Below, piece after piece: positions 25,304 through 34,802 of a DNA stretch of 64,000 nucleotides. The position numbers were made by a program, and so were the translations under genes. The first letter of the stretch is position 1. The number at the start of each line of letters is the position of its first letter. Origin of the DNA: an uncultured Acidocella sp. (GTDB lineage: Bacteria; Pseudomonadota; Alphaproteobacteria; Acetobacterales; Acetobacteraceae); the NCBI RefSeq assembly GCF_946222605.1, contig NZ_CAMIIE010000007.1:19769-83768 (forward strand). Reading direction: 5' to 3'. The notes below the pieces were generated by a model that saw only the letters and a program-made list of their open reading frames with translations, was not told the origin of the DNA and ran no database searches.

Positions 25304-26221
25304 CTAGACGCTTCCCTTCGGCCAACGCCGATGCAGCCATAACCAGTCCCCCGGCCGCGCCCTGACCCAGCCTTCCACAATCTGGTTCATCCTGCCGGTC
25401 AGCGTCAGCAGATCCGCCTTGCGATCCCCGCTCTCCGGCAGCGGCAGCGGCGCCTCGATCACCACATGCAGCCGCGCTGCGCCCTGCCGCTCGACATGGA
25501 TCGGGATCACCGGGCACTGGAATTTCAGTGCGAAGCTGGCCAGCGCGTCCATCGTCATCGCCGGTTTGCCGAAGAACGGCACGCTGAGCCCGGTATCCAG
25601 CTTCTGGTCCACCAGCAGCCCCAGCGCCCCGCCCTGGCGCAGATGCGCCAGCGCCGCGCGCCCACCGGCCGCGCCCTTGGCGAACATTTTGACCGAGCTG
25701 CGATAGCCATCCCGGCGCAGGCCGCGCAAAATCTCATCCACCGCCGCGTTCGAGGCGGCGCGGTACATGAAGCCGAATTCCACCCCGCTGCGCTCGGCGA
25801 TCAGCGGCATGATCTCCCAATTGCCGATATGGGCGGTGAAGAACAGCAACGGCTTGCCGGGCACGATATGGGGCAGCACATGCTCCTCCCAGCCCTCCAG
25901 CGTATAGCCCGGCGCCGTGCTGCCGGGGGGCTGGCGGGTCATCGCCCGCAGCCGCACCAGCTCGGCGATGCTCTGGCCGAGATTGGTCCAGACATCGCGC
26001 AATATCGCCTGGCGCTGCGCCGCGTTCAGCGTCGGCATCGCCATGCGCAGATTGGCGTCCCCCACCTTGCGGGTCACCGGCAGCAGCGGGCCGATCATCC
26101 GCGTCACCGCGCCGCCCAGCCGGGAGGCGGCGGTGACAGGCAGCGCCCGCAGCAGCCCGATCAGCCCGCGCACCAGCAGCGCCTCGGCCCGGGTGGTGAA
26201 AGACAATGGCGGGCGGCTCAT
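25304..26221 (-). CDS. Lipid A acyltransferase, LpxL/HtrB-like
   Basis: Lysophospholipid-type acyltransferase that adds a secondary acyl chain to a lipid A precursor at the inner membrane. 305 residues, N-terminal membrane anchor (about 13-30), catalytic HX4E motif HIGNWE (His131, Glu136), then FMYRAASN and a Gly-rich GGALGLLVDQKLDTGLSVPFFGKPA with the family's DQ motif. It ends WLWLHRRWP, as LpxL-type enzymes do. It is the last of four genes overlapping by 4 bp each. Which acyl position it modifies cannot be told. Confidence 0.9.
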   Translation of the reverse strand: MSRPPLSFTTRAEALLVRGLIGLLRALPVTAASRLGGAVTRMIGPLLPVTRKVGDANLRMAMPTLNAAQRQAILRDVWTNLGQSIAELVRLRAMTRQPPGSTAPGYTLEGWEEHVLPHIVPGKPLLFFTAHIGNWEIMPLIAERSGVEFGFMYRAASNAAVDEILRGLRRDGYRSSVKMFAKGAAGGRAALAHLRQGGALGLLVDQKLDTGLSVPFFGKPAMTMDALASFALKFQCPVIPIHVERQGAARLHVVIEAPLPLPESGDRKADLLTLTGRMNQIVEGWVRARPGDWLWLHRRWPKGSV

Positions 26222-27162
26222 GCGCTCAGCAACAGCTCCAGCGCCATCTCATCCTCCCAGGCCAGATGCGCCTGCACGACCAGGCAGGCGGCGCGCAGAT
26301 TGGCCGGCAGCTTGACGAAATCCTTGGCGGTGGTGACCAGCTTGGCCCCCTTATAAGCGGCCTCGGCCAGCAGCGCCGAGGCATCGCGCGCCTCATAGAC
26401 GTGATGGTCCGGATAAGCGTGCTGCGCCACCAGCTCCGCCCCCAGCGAGAGCACGGAGCGGAAGAATTTCTCCGGCCGGCCGATCCCGGCGAAGGCGATC
26501 ACCGGGCGGCGGCCCAGCGGCTCGGCGCAGTCCGGCACCAGATGCGCGCGCAGCACCGGCATCGAGGCCGGCAGGCGGGCCAGCGCCCCGGTCTCGTCCT
26601 CGCCGATCAGCACCGCGGCGTGGCAGCGCTGGGCGGCGACCTCCACCGGCTCGCGCAGCGGCCCGGCGGGCAGCAGCAGCCCGTTGCCGAAACCATAGCC
26701 GCCATCGATCACCAGCAGCGACAGATCCTTCTGCAAAGCCGGGTTCTGCAGGCCGTCATCCATGACGATGGCGGTCGCGCCCTCGGCCAGGGCCAGCCTT
26801 GCCCCGGCGGCGCGGTCGCGGGATTTTACCGTGGGGGCGACATCGGCCAGCAACAGCGCCTCATCGCCGACCTCGGCCGGGCTGTGCAGGCCGCGCTCCA
26901 CCAGCAGCGGCCCGGCCAGGCTGCCGCCATAGCCGCGCGTCAGCGCAAAGGGATGGCCGGTCAGGCGGGAGAGGATATCCAGCGCCACCACCGTCTTGCC
27001 CGCCCCGCCGACACCGGCATTGCCGACACAGATGGTCCGCACGCCGATGGCCAGGCCCGGCTTGCGCAGCCGCCGCGCCGTCGCGAGACGGGTGACCAGC
27101 CCAAAAGGGCGCAGCAATTGCGCGGTGGGGCCGCGCCTGGTCCAGAATGTCGGGGCTTTCAT
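26218..27162 (-). CDS. lpxK: Tetraacyldisaccharide 4'-kinase
   Basis: Phosphorylates the lipid A disaccharide at the 4' position. 314 residues: N-terminal KAPTFWTRRGP membrane-associated region, Walker A NAGVGGAGKT at 48-57, LTRGYGG, and ATAIVMDDGLQNPALQKDLSLLVIDGG, all LpxK hallmarks. The ATG overlaps the waaA stop. Confidence 0.95.
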   Translation of the reverse strand: MKAPTFWTRRGPTAQLLRPFGLVTRLATARRLRKPGLAIGVRTICVGNAGVGGAGKTVVALDILSRLTGHPFALTRGYGGSLAGPLLVERGLHSPAEVGDEALLLADVAPTVKSRDRAAGARLALAEGATAIVMDDGLQNPALQKDLSLLVIDGGYGFGNGLLLPAGPLREPVEVAAQRCHAAVLIGEDETGALARLPASMPVLRAHLVPDCAEPLGRRPVIAFAGIGRPEKFFRSVLSLGAELVAQHAYPDHHVYEARDASALLAEAAYKGAKLVTTAKDFVKLPANLRAACLVVQAHLAWEDEMALELLLSA

Positions 27163-28391
27163 GGCTCGCGCCCCAAGATGAGGCCAACGAGCCGTTCAGG
27201 CAATCGTTCAGAGCCTGCAAAAACCGCCTGCGCGCGCGCGCCGGCCGCATGCGCCGCCTCCGGGTCCGCCAGCCAGCCCCGCACGGCGGCGATAAGGCTT
27301 GGAACATCAACCACATCCAAGAGCGCCTGCGCCCCTCGCAGGCGCTCCGCCGCTTCGATGAAATTCTCAAGATGCGGCCCGCAGATCACCGGCCGGGCCA
27401 GCAAAGCCGGCTCGACGATATTATGCCCGCCAAAGCCAACCAGCGAGTTGCCAACCAAGGCGAAGGGCGCGGCGCGGAAGAACAACCCCAACTCGCCCAG
27501 CGTGTCGGCCACATAGACTTGGCCCGCCACCGGCATCTCGCCCAGAGAGCGGCGCGGGGCGTTGCCGCATAACGCCGCGACCGCGCCGCCGCGTTCCGGA
27601 TGGCGGGGGACGAGCAGCGTGATCAGATCGGGATACTCGGCCAGCAGCGCCTGATGCGCCGCATAAATCTCTTCTTCCTCGCCCGGATGGGTGCTGGCGG
27701 CGAGCCAGACCGGGCCGGGGCATGCGGCTTGCAGCCGGGCCAGCGCCGCATCGTCCACCGGCAAGGGGGCGGCAAAGAATTTCAGATTGCCCCATTCGCG
27801 CAGATTGGCCGCCCCCAGCCCGCGAAACAGCGCGGCATCGCCGGCGGATTGGGCGTGGATGGCGGAAAACCCGCCGAGCAGCCGGCGCGCCAGGCGCGGC
27901 ACCCGCGCCCAGTTGCGGGCCGAGCCGGCGGAAATGCGGCCATTCACCAGCACCCGCCTGATGCCCCGCGCATCGCAGCCGGTGAGCAGATTGGGCCAGA
28001 TCTCGCTTTCCAGAAAGACCGCCACATCCGGGCGCCAATGCTCCAGGAACCGCGCCGCCCAGCCCGGCACATCAAGCGGCACGAATTGATGCAGCGCGCC
28101 GGGCGGCAGGCGCTCGGCCGCCAGTTTGGCCGAGGTGACGGTGCCGGTGGTCAGCAGTACGGGACCGCGCGCCGCCAGCAGCCGCAGCAGCGGCAAGGCG
28201 GACATCGTCTCCCCGACACTGGCCGCATGCACCCAGACCAGCCGCCCCGCCGGGCGCTCCAGGCTGGCGATGCCCCGGCGCTCGGCCAGACGGGCGGGGA
28301 TCTCCTTGCCCCGTCCCGCGCGCTTGGTCAGCATGCGGGTGAGAAAAGGCGCCGCCAGCGCGGTGGCGGCGGCATAGAGTCGCAGGATCAC
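27159..28391 (-). CDS. waaA: Kdo transferase WaaA
   Basis: Transfers 3-deoxy-D-manno-octulosonic acid to lipid IVA. 410 residues: N-terminal membrane anchor, then the GT30 signatures LVWVHAASVGETMSALPLL (about 50-68), FLESEIWPNLL, STHPGEEEE, and GGHNIVEPALLARPVICGPHLENF. The start codon is GTG at 28391, overlapping the stop of the DUF374 gene (GTGA). Confidence 0.95.
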   Translation of the reverse strand: MILRLYAAATALAAPFLTRMLTKRAGRGKEIPARLAERRGIASLERPAGRLVWVHAASVGETMSALPLLRLLAARGPVLLTTGTVTSAKLAAERLPPGALHQFVPLDVPGWAARFLEHWRPDVAVFLESEIWPNLLTGCDARGIRRVLVNGRISAGSARNWARVPRLARRLLGGFSAIHAQSAGDAALFRGLGAANLREWGNLKFFAAPLPVDDAALARLQAACPGPVWLAASTHPGEEEEIYAAHQALLAEYPDLITLLVPRHPERGGAVAALCGNAPRRSLGEMPVAGQVYVADTLGELGLFFRAAPFALVGNSLVGFGGHNIVEPALLARPVICGPHLENFIEAAERLRGAQALLDVVDVPSLIAAVRGWLADPEAAHAAGARAQAVFAGSERLPERLVGLILGREP

Positions 28392-29050
28392 GGCTTTGCC
28401 CGCGCCTGGGCGTCATCGAGCGCCGCGGCGATGGCCGGCAGCGCCTCCCGCCACGCCTCGCGCGGCACCGCCAGCGGCGCGCCGCAGACCAGCACCAGCC
28501 GGCCGAAGGGCAGCGGGATGCGCATCCCGTCCCAGCTCTTGCTCAGCGTGATGAAGCGGGTGGTGGCCGCGCCGCAGGGCAGGATCAGCGCGCCGGTCAT
28601 CCCCGCCAGCGCCGCCACGCCGGGGGCCGGCACCCGGGCCGGGCCGCGCGGGCCGTCCGGGGTGATGACGATATGGCTGCCGGACTGGATCAGCCGCACC
28701 AGCTGATGCAGGCTGGCCGCGCCACCCTTGGAGCTGGAGCCGGAGACCAGCCCCAGCCCCAGAGCGCGCATGATATTGCCGATCAGCTGGCCATCGCGGT
28801 GGCGGCTGGCCAGCACCGCGGCCGGGCGGGTCATGCCCAGGCGCCTGGCTTCGCGCCACAGCCCCGGCATGGTCGGCAGGGTTTCATGCCAGAAGGCGGC
28901 GATCATCGGCGCTGTGCCGGTCAAGGCGCGCAGATGCGCCTCCCCCTCGATCCGGCAGCTGAACTGCAGGCGCAGCGCCACTTGGATATACAGGGCCAGA
29001 AGCCGGGCCAGACAAGCCCGCACGGGCTCGGATTTCAGGAAGCCGCTCAC
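28388..29050 (-). CDS. DUF374 lysophospholipid acyltransferase-like protein
   Basis: 220 residues with a DUF374 domain: IAAFWHETLP, VLASRHRDGQLIGNIMRALGLGLVSGSSSKGG and VITPDGPRGPARVPAPG. The DUF374 family lies next to lipid A genes in many alphaproteobacteria and is related to PlsC-type acyltransferases; the substrate is not established. GTG start at 29050, first gene of the lipid A operon. The gene reads into waaA with a 4-bp overlap. Confidence 0.88.
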   Translation of the reverse strand: MSGFLKSEPVRACLARLLALYIQVALRLQFSCRIEGEAHLRALTGTAPMIAAFWHETLPTMPGLWREARRLGMTRPAAVLASRHRDGQLIGNIMRALGLGLVSGSSSKGGAASLHQLVRLIQSGSHIVITPDGPRGPARVPAPGVAALAGMTGALILPCGAATTRFITLSKSWDGMRIPLPFGRLVLVCGAPLAVPREAWREALPAIAAALDDAQARAKP

Positions 29051-29115
29051 AGCCGCGCGGGTAGCATCAACCGGCCGGCATTGCCAACGTGGCGCGCCCG
29101 GGCTACCCGGCGCGG

Positions 29116-29925
29116 ATGCTGAATTTACACCTCTCTCTGGCCCATGGGCTGCTCTGGCCGACCCTCTCCGGGCTTTCCGCCCAAGGCTGGCTGCTCGTAC
29201 TGGCAGCTCTGTTCGTCGGCGGGCTGGTGAAGGGGGTGGTGAGCATCGGCGTGCCGCTGGTTGCGATTCCGCTGCTCACCGGGCTCCTCAGCGTCAAACA
29301 GGTGGTGCTGCTGCTCTCGCTGCCGATCATCCTCGGCAATATCCCGCAGGCGCTGGAAGGCGGCAAAACCGGGGCGGCGCTGAAATCGATCGGCCTGCTG
29401 GTGATCGGGGCGGTGCTCGGCATCGCGCTGGGGGTGAAAATCCTGTTCGCGATTCCGGCGCATTTCGCCGTCGGGCTGGCCGGGATCATCCTGATCATCG
29501 CGGCGCTGGCCCTGCTGTTCGCGCCAAAATTCAGCCTGCCGAAAAAATCCGCCGGGCTGACCGGGCTGCTGGCGGGCTTTGTCAGCGGCTTGATGGAGGG
29601 GGTTTCGGCGATTCCGGGGCCATTGCTGGCGACCTATCTGATCGCCACCGGCGCCACCGGTAAACGCTTCACCAAGGAAATCGCGCTGGTGCTGGTGATT
29701 TCCATCGCCGTGCTGATCGCGGTGTTCGGCCAGTCCGGCCATGCCAGCCGGGGCGATCTGGTGATCTCGGCCCTCGCCGCGCTGCCGGTGATCGCCGGCA
29801 TTCTGGCCGGGCGGCCGCTACGCGATGCGCTGCCGCCGAAACTGTTCCGCGCCGTGGTGCTGCTGTTTATTATCGCGGCGGCGGTGCAGATGCTGTTGCG
29901 GGCGGGGTTCCTGCACGCGCTTTGA
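29116..29925 (+). CDS. TSUP family (TauE/SafE) membrane transporter
   Basis: 269 residues with about eight hydrophobic helices and the two TauE/SafE repeats; GGLVKGVVSIGVPLVAIPLL and SGLMEGVSAIPGPLLATYLIATG are the internally duplicated motifs. Family members export sulfite, sulfoacetate or other organosulfur anions, or move them with protons; the substrate here is unknown. ATG 29116 is used; a GTG at 29089 is possible. Its 3' end overlaps the convergent YihY gene by 56 bp. Confidence 0.88.
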   Translation: MLNLHLSLAHGLLWPTLSGLSAQGWLLVLAALFVGGLVKGVVSIGVPLVAIPLLTGLLSVKQVVLLLSLPIILGNIPQALEGGKTGAALKSIGLLVIGAVLGIALGVKILFAIPAHFAVGLAGIILIIAALALLFAPKFSLPKKSAGLTGLLAGFVSGLMEGVSAIPGPLLATYLIATGATGKRFTKEIALVLVISIAVLIAVFGQSGHASRGDLVISALAALPVIAGILAGRPLRDALPPKLFRAVVLLFIIAAAVQMLLRAGFLHAL

Positions 29926-30787
29926 TGCCGCCCCCCAGCCGGTGGCGCCAGGCGCGGTCCAGGGCCGCGTTGAACTCGGCGCCGAACAGAACGACATAGG
30001 CCGAGATATAAAACCACATCATCAGGCCGATCATCGTCGCCAGCGGCCCGTAAGTGGCGCTGTAGGCGGCGAAATGCCCGACATAAAGCCCGAACCCCCA
30101 GCACACCGCCAGCCACGCCACTGTGGCGATGCCGGCCCCCGGCGCATAGAAGGTCCGGCGGTTCCCGGCCGGACCGAAACGGTAGAGCAGGCCGAGTGCG
30201 ACCACGATGAAGGCGATCATCGCCGCGAAGCTGATCAGCCCGACCAGGAATTTCAGGCTGGAGGGCAGGCCCAGAAACGCGATCGCCAACGGCAGCGCCA
30301 CCAGGAAGCCGATGGCGAACGCCGTGCCCAGCACGGCGATGAAGGTCATTCCCAGCGCGACCAGCTGGAATTTGATCATACCCCTTGTCTCGCGCTCATT
30401 ATAGGCCAGGGTGAGCGCGTTGATCACGGATTTGGTGCCGGTGGAGGAGGACCAGAGCGAGAGCAACAGCGAGATGGCAAAGGACACGCCCAGCCCCTTG
30501 GCCGGGGTGGAGACCACATCCTGGATGCGCTGCGAGATCAGCGAATACACATCCGGCGGCATGAAGCTTTGCAGATAATGCAGCTGCGGCTGCACCGTCG
30601 CCGGATTGAAGACCAGCCCGTAGAGCGAAATCAGCATGGTGATGGTCGGGAACAGAGCCAGCGTCGCGTAAAACGCGCAGCCCGCCGCGACCAGCGACAC
30701 GCGCTGGGAGGCGGTGCTCTGCACGGCTGAAATCAAAGCTCTCTTGACCAGCGGGAGATGCGCGCGGTCGAAAATCCGGTCAACCAT
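29870..30787 (-). CDS. YihY/BrkB family inner-membrane protein
   Basis: 305 residues, six predicted helices, with the family segments RVSLVAAGCAFYATLALFPTITMLISLYGL (near 30-60), WSSSTGTKSVINALTLAYNE and MMWFYISAYVVLFGAEFNAAL. YihY proteins were once called ribonuclease BN, which is incorrect; their role in the envelope is unknown. The Ala/Pro-rich tail after about residue 285 is the part read antisense to the TSUP gene. Confidence 0.9.
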   Translation of the reverse strand: MVDRIFDRAHLPLVKRALISAVQSTASQRVSLVAAGCAFYATLALFPTITMLISLYGLVFNPATVQPQLHYLQSFMPPDVYSLISQRIQDVVSTPAKGLGVSFAISLLLSLWSSSTGTKSVINALTLAYNERETRGMIKFQLVALGMTFIAVLGTAFAIGFLVALPLAIAFLGLPSSLKFLVGLISFAAMIAFIVVALGLLYRFGPAGNRRTFYAPGAGIATVAWLAVCWGFGLYVGHFAAYSATYGPLATMIGLMMWFYISAYVVLFGAEFNAALDRAWRHRLGGGIKARAGTPPATASAPPPR

Positions 30788-30860
30788 CGGCTTTATGTAA
30801 AGCCTGCGGCGGCGCGATCAATCGCGCCACAAAACCGTAACCCGCAAGTAAGGCGAAGGC

Positions 30861-31715
30861 TCAGCCTTCCAGCAGAAACGCCTTGATCCGCGCCTGGCTC
30901 TCATAATCCATCAGCGCCGGGGCATGGCCGGCATCGGGCACCACATAGCCTTGCGCGCCCTCGGCCTGCATCCGCTCATAGGTTTCGGGCAGGAGCAGAT
31001 CGCTCTGGGCGCCGCGAATCACCAGACGCGGGGCGTGGATATGCTCCCAGATCGGCCACATATCGACATCCAGCGGCACGGTGGCGCGGATCGGGTCGAT
31101 GATTTTCGGGTCGTAATGCAGCGCCGTGGTCTTGCACTCGCCGGTGGGGTCGAGCACCTGGCGGGCGGAGAAGCGGCCCAGATGCGCCCATTCCGCGTCC
31201 GAGAGCAGCCCGAACGGGGCATGGATTTCACGCAGATGCGCGGTCAGGTCCTTCACCGAGGTGAAGCGCTCCGGCGCGCCCATCATGTAATCGCGAATCC
31301 GCTGCAGCGAGGCGGCGGGGATATGCGGGCCGATATCGTTGAGCACCAGCCGGGTGATCGGGGTGTTCTGGGCGGCGGCGATCATCATACCGCAAATGCC
31401 CCCCAGAGACGTGCCGACCCAGGCGACCGGCTTGTTGATCTGCGCCAGCAGATGCGCCAGCGCCACCACATAAGTGGGCGGCTGATAGGCCAGGCCGTCC
31501 GGCAGCCACTCGGATTTGCCGCGCCCTGGCAGATCCGGGCAGATCACATGGAAACGATCGGAGAGCGCTTCGGCGAGCTGGTCGAAATCGCGGCCATTGC
31601 GGGTGAGGCCATGCACGCAGACCACCGCGGGGGCGGCGGGATTGCCGAACTCGACAAAGGCCATCTTATAGAAGCGCGTGCCAAACAGATAATTGACCGA
31701 CCCCGACCGCGCCAT
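30861..31715 (-). CDS. Alpha/beta-fold hydrolase
   Basis: 284 residues. Oxyanion segment VCVHGLTRNGRDFD (about 33-46), nucleophile elbow GTSLGG (Ser near residue 101), catalytic Asp probably in IRGAQSDLLLP, and His in PDAGHAPALM. An extra cap region (about 135-190) is present. This class includes esterases, haloperoxidase-like proteins and C-C hydrolases; the substrate cannot be deduced. It is divergent from the GT87 gene with a 49-bp gap. Confidence 0.88.
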   Translation of the reverse strand: MARSGSVNYLFGTRFYKMAFVEFGNPAAPAVVCVHGLTRNGRDFDQLAEALSDRFHVICPDLPGRGKSEWLPDGLAYQPPTYVVALAHLLAQINKPVAWVGTSLGGICGMMIAAAQNTPITRLVLNDIGPHIPAASLQRIRDYMMGAPERFTSVKDLTAHLREIHAPFGLLSDAEWAHLGRFSARQVLDPTGECKTTALHYDPKIIDPIRATVPLDVDMWPIWEHIHAPRLVIRGAQSDLLLPETYERMQAEGAQGYVVPDAGHAPALMDYESQARIKAFLLEG

Positions 31716-31764
31716 GACCTACTCCTTCTCTCGACCACGCCAAATTCCTGGCCTAAGGGCATAG

Positions 31765-32946
31765 ATGATGCGCCAGCGCGCCACAACCGGCCCCTATCTT
31801 CCCGTGATGATCGCGCTGTGCGGCGGGCTCAGCCTGTTCATGCTGGTGTCGCTGATTGCCGCCCCAGGGCGGCTGAACAGCGATTTCATGGCCTTCTGGG
31901 CCTATCCACGCTTCATCGCGGCGCATGATCCGGCGGGGCTTTATGACAGCGCGGCGTTGCAGGCCTTCGAGCAGCAGCTTTATGCCGGGTTCCATAGCTT
32001 CTACCCCTATCTCTACCCGCCGACCTTGTTGCTGGCCCTCTCCTGGCTGCGGGCCCTGCCCTTCGGCGTGGCGGCGCTGGTCTGGTCGGTACTGGGAATC
32101 AGCGCGCTCGCTTTGGCCTGCGGCGCGGCCTTTCCCGGGCGTGCGGGGGCGGTGCTGGCCGCCCTGCTGGCCAGCCCGGCGGCGTTGCTGTGCCTGGCCA
32201 CCGGCGAGACCGGGCTGTTCACCACCGCCTTGCTGCTGGCCGGCTTCGCGGCGCTGCCGCGCGCACCGCTGCTGGCAGGGTTCTGGTTCGGGCTGCTGAC
32301 GCTGAAGCCGCAGCTGGGCGTGATGCTGCCGTTTTTCCTGCTCGCACGCGGCGAGGCAAAAGCCATCCTGGCCGCCTGCCTCACCGCTTTGGTGCTGAAC
32401 GGGGCCAGCGCGGTGATCTACCCGGCGCGGCTCTGGCGGCTCTGGTGGCAGACCTTGCCGGCCTATCAGGACAGCTATTTCCACGCCGCCAAGACGCTCA
32501 ATCTCAATATCCTGATCACCCCCTCGGCGAACATCGTCGCGCTGGGCGGCGGCATCGGCTTCGCCTGGGCGGTGCAGATGCTGTGCGCGCTGGCGATGGC
32601 CGGGGTGGTGATCTGGGCGGCCAGGCGCGCCCCCTACCGGCTGGCGGTGGCGGCCACGCTGGTGGCGGGCTTCCTGGCGCAGCCGCACGCTTATGCCTAT
32701 GACAGCATCGCTGTCGTGGCCGCGCTGGCGCTGGCGCTGGAGGCGCGGCCGGGCAAGGGCTGGGTGGCGTTGGGAATGGCCGCCTATCTGGCGCCGCTGT
32801 TGCTGCTCTCGCCCTGGCACCGGGCCTTTATCGACGCGCCGCTGCTCGCCGCATGCCTGTGCGGCATCATCGCGCTTGCGTTGGGGGCGCGAAACGGCGC
32901 AGATTCAAACCATGAGCCAGACCCTTTACTACCCCCCCTCGCCTGA
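31765..32946 (+). CDS. Glycosyltransferase family 87 membrane protein
   Basis: 393 residues, about ten membrane helices. The N-terminal NSDFMAFWAYPRFIAAHDPAGLYD (acidic residue after the first helix) and FYPYLYPPTLLLAL pattern fit the GT87/DUF2029 family, polyprenyl-phosphate-sugar-dependent transferases acting on the outer face of the inner membrane. Acceptor and sugar are unknown. It overlaps the RDD gene by 35 bp, suggesting a two-gene unit. Confidence 0.85.
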   Translation: MMRQRATTGPYLPVMIALCGGLSLFMLVSLIAAPGRLNSDFMAFWAYPRFIAAHDPAGLYDSAALQAFEQQLYAGFHSFYPYLYPPTLLLALSWLRALPFGVAALVWSVLGISALALACGAAFPGRAGAVLAALLASPAALLCLATGETGLFTTALLLAGFAALPRAPLLAGFWFGLLTLKPQLGVMLPFFLLARGEAKAILAACLTALVLNGASAVIYPARLWRLWWQTLPAYQDSYFHAAKTLNLNILITPSANIVALGGGIGFAWAVQMLCALAMAGVVIWAARRAPYRLAVAATLVAGFLAQPHAYAYDSIAVVAALALALEARPGKGWVALGMAAYLAPLLLLSPWHRAFIDAPLLAACLCGIIALALGARNGADSNHEPDPLLPPLA

Positions 32947-33370
32947 ACAGCATCAGTTCCATGGCGTCATCACCCGGCGCTGCGCCGCCCTGCTGCTCGA
33001 TATGATCGGCATGGCGCTGTTCGGCTGGGCGATGGTCTTCGCCATCGCCATCTTCGGGGTGCTCACCTTCGGGTTCGGCTGGATCGCCTTTCACATCCTG
33101 CCCTGGCTGCCGCTGGTTTATTACACGCTGCTGATCGGCGGCACCGGCGCTACGCCGGGCCAGCGCCTGACCGGCATCGCCGTCCGCCAGGACGCGACGT
33201 TCGCGCCGCCCAGCCTGGCCCAGGCCTTTGTCTGGACGCTGCTGCTCTGGCTCAGCTTCGCCTTGGCCGGGCTGCCTTTCCTGCTCGCCTTCCTCAATCC
33301 ACGCCGGCGCGCGGCGCATGACATGCTCAGCGGCCTTACCCTGATGCGTGTGACCCAAATTCCGTATTGA
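32912..33370 (+). CDS. RDD family membrane protein
   Basis: 152 residues from ATG 32912 with three to four hydrophobic helices. RDD signature: ITRRCAALLLDMIG (Arg-Asp), TPGQRLTGIAV, and NPRRRAAHDMLSGLTL (second Asp). The function of RDD domains is generally unknown; some are transport-related. It starts inside the GT87 gene. Confidence 0.85.
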   Translation: MSQTLYYPPSPEQHQFHGVITRRCAALLLDMIGMALFGWAMVFAIAIFGVLTFGFGWIAFHILPWLPLVYYTLLIGGTGATPGQRLTGIAVRQDATFAPPSLAQAFVWTLLLWLSFALAGLPFLLAFLNPRRRAAHDMLSGLTLMRVTQIPY

Positions 33371-33404
33371 CGCGGCCACGCCCAGACCCAAACATATCAT
33401 TCGA

Positions 33405-34166
33405 ATGAGCTTCAAGCCCGCCAGACGTCCGCATTTCTTCTACACCACGGCGCCGCTGCCCTGCCCCTATGTCGCGGGCCGGACGGAGCGCAAGGTGGTC
33501 ACCGAACTTGCCGGCGTCTCCGCCGAGACGCTGCATGACCGCCTGAGCCGCGGCGGCTTCCGGCGCAGCCACAATATCGCCTATGCGCCGGTCTGCGCCG
33601 GCTGCAATGCCTGCGTGCCGATCCGCATCCGCGCGCATGAGTTCGAGCCGGACCGCACCCAGCGGCGCATTGAGAAGCGCAATGCCGATCTCTTGGTGCA
33701 GGAAATGCCGCCGCGGGCCACCGCCGAGCAATATGCGTTGTTCCAGGCCTATCAGCAGGCCCGGCATGGCGATGGCGATATGTCGACCATGAGCTTCTAT
33801 GATTACCGCGCCATGGTCGAGGACACGCCGATCGAGACCTCGCTGGTGGAATTCCGCCTGCCCAGCGGCCAGTTGGTCGGCGCCTGCCTGACCGACCGGC
33901 TGGGGGACGGGCTCTCGGCCGTCTATAGCTTCTTCGAGACCGAGATGAACGCCCGCTCGCTCGGCACCTACGCCATCATCTGGCTGGCGCGCCGGGCGGT
34001 GAGCTTGCGCCTTGAGCATGTCTATCTTGGCTATTGGGTCGAGGACAGCCGCAAGATGTCCTACAAGGCGAAGTTCCACCCCAGCGAGGTGCTGCGCGGC
34101 GGGGTGTGGCGGGCCTTGGGCGAGGCCGCCACGCTGCCGGCCCGCATGATCTCCCAGCCCGCCTGA
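33405..34166 (+). CDS. bpt: Aspartate/glutamate leucyltransferase (Bpt)
   Basis: N-end-rule aminoacyl transferase that attaches Leu to N-terminal Asp/Glu of proteins, marking them for ClpAP. 253 residues: N-terminal domain with the Cys-rich LPCPYV and VCAGCNACVPIRI segments, then the GNAT-like C-terminal domain (SFYDYRAMVED, GACLTDRLGDGLSAVYSFF, YLGYWVEDSRKMSYKAKFHPSEVL). It is complete and of normal length. Confidence 0.94.
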   Translation: MSFKPARRPHFFYTTAPLPCPYVAGRTERKVVTELAGVSAETLHDRLSRGGFRRSHNIAYAPVCAGCNACVPIRIRAHEFEPDRTQRRIEKRNADLLVQEMPPRATAEQYALFQAYQQARHGDGDMSTMSFYDYRAMVEDTPIETSLVEFRLPSGQLVGACLTDRLGDGLSAVYSFFETEMNARSLGTYAIIWLARRAVSLRLEHVYLGYWVEDSRKMSYKAKFHPSEVLRGGVWRALGEAATLPARMISQPA

Positions 34167-34232
34167 TCCGGGCTGGACGCCCCTGCCCGTCGCCCCCATC
34201 TGATCTCTGTTACTGCAGAAGGGTGATTTTCC

Positions 34233-34802
34233 ATGGCGGTGTCCCGCTCATCTTCTTCAACGGCGTTGCGCGTTGCCGCGCTCGCCTTGCCGGTGCTGGC
34301 GCTGGCCGGTTGCGCCGCACTTTACACGCGCCATCCGGTCGGCAATGCGCATGTGCCCGAGCCGCTGAAGCCGGTTGCGCTGCATGAATATCTCGGCCGC
34401 TGGTATGAGCTGGCGCGCTACGACCAGTCTTTCGAGAAAAACTGCGCGGCGGTGACCGCCGATTACAGCCTGCGGCCGGATGGCAAGATCGCCATCGTCA
34501 ATCGCTGCACCAAGCCGGACGGCAAGGAACAGGTGGCGCATGGCACCGCCAAAATCGTGCCTGGCTCCGATGGCACGAAGCTGAAGGTGAGCTTTTTCGG
34601 CCCGTTCTATTTGGGCAATTACTGGGTGCTGGACCATGCGCCGGATTATGCCTGGTCGATCGTCGGCGACCCGTCCGGGCGCTATCTCTGGATCTTGGCG
34701 CGCACGCCGCATCTGGATCCGGCGGCGATGCGCATGCTGATCAACCGCGTGGCGGCCCTGGGCTACAACACCAACCAATTGGTGATGACCCGCCAGCCCT
34801 GA
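34233..34802 (+). CDS. Outer-membrane lipocalin (Blc-like lipoprotein)
   Basis: 189 residues. Lipobox L-A-G-C with Cys27, lipocalin motif GRWYELARYDQSFEKNC (Gly55-Trp57), then a beta-barrel with the Blc-like FFGPFYLGNYWVLDHAPDYAWSIVGDPSGRYLWILARTP. Bacterial Blc binds fatty acids or lysophospholipids and is often stress-induced. A hairpin-family element follows the stop. Confidence 0.92.
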   Translation: MAVSRSSSSTALRVAALALPVLALAGCAALYTRHPVGNAHVPEPLKPVALHEYLGRWYELARYDQSFEKNCAAVTADYSLRPDGKIAIVNRCTKPDGKEQVAHGTAKIVPGSDGTKLKVSFFGPFYLGNYWVLDHAPDYAWSIVGDPSGRYLWILARTPHLDPAAMRMLINRVAALGYNTNQLVMTRQP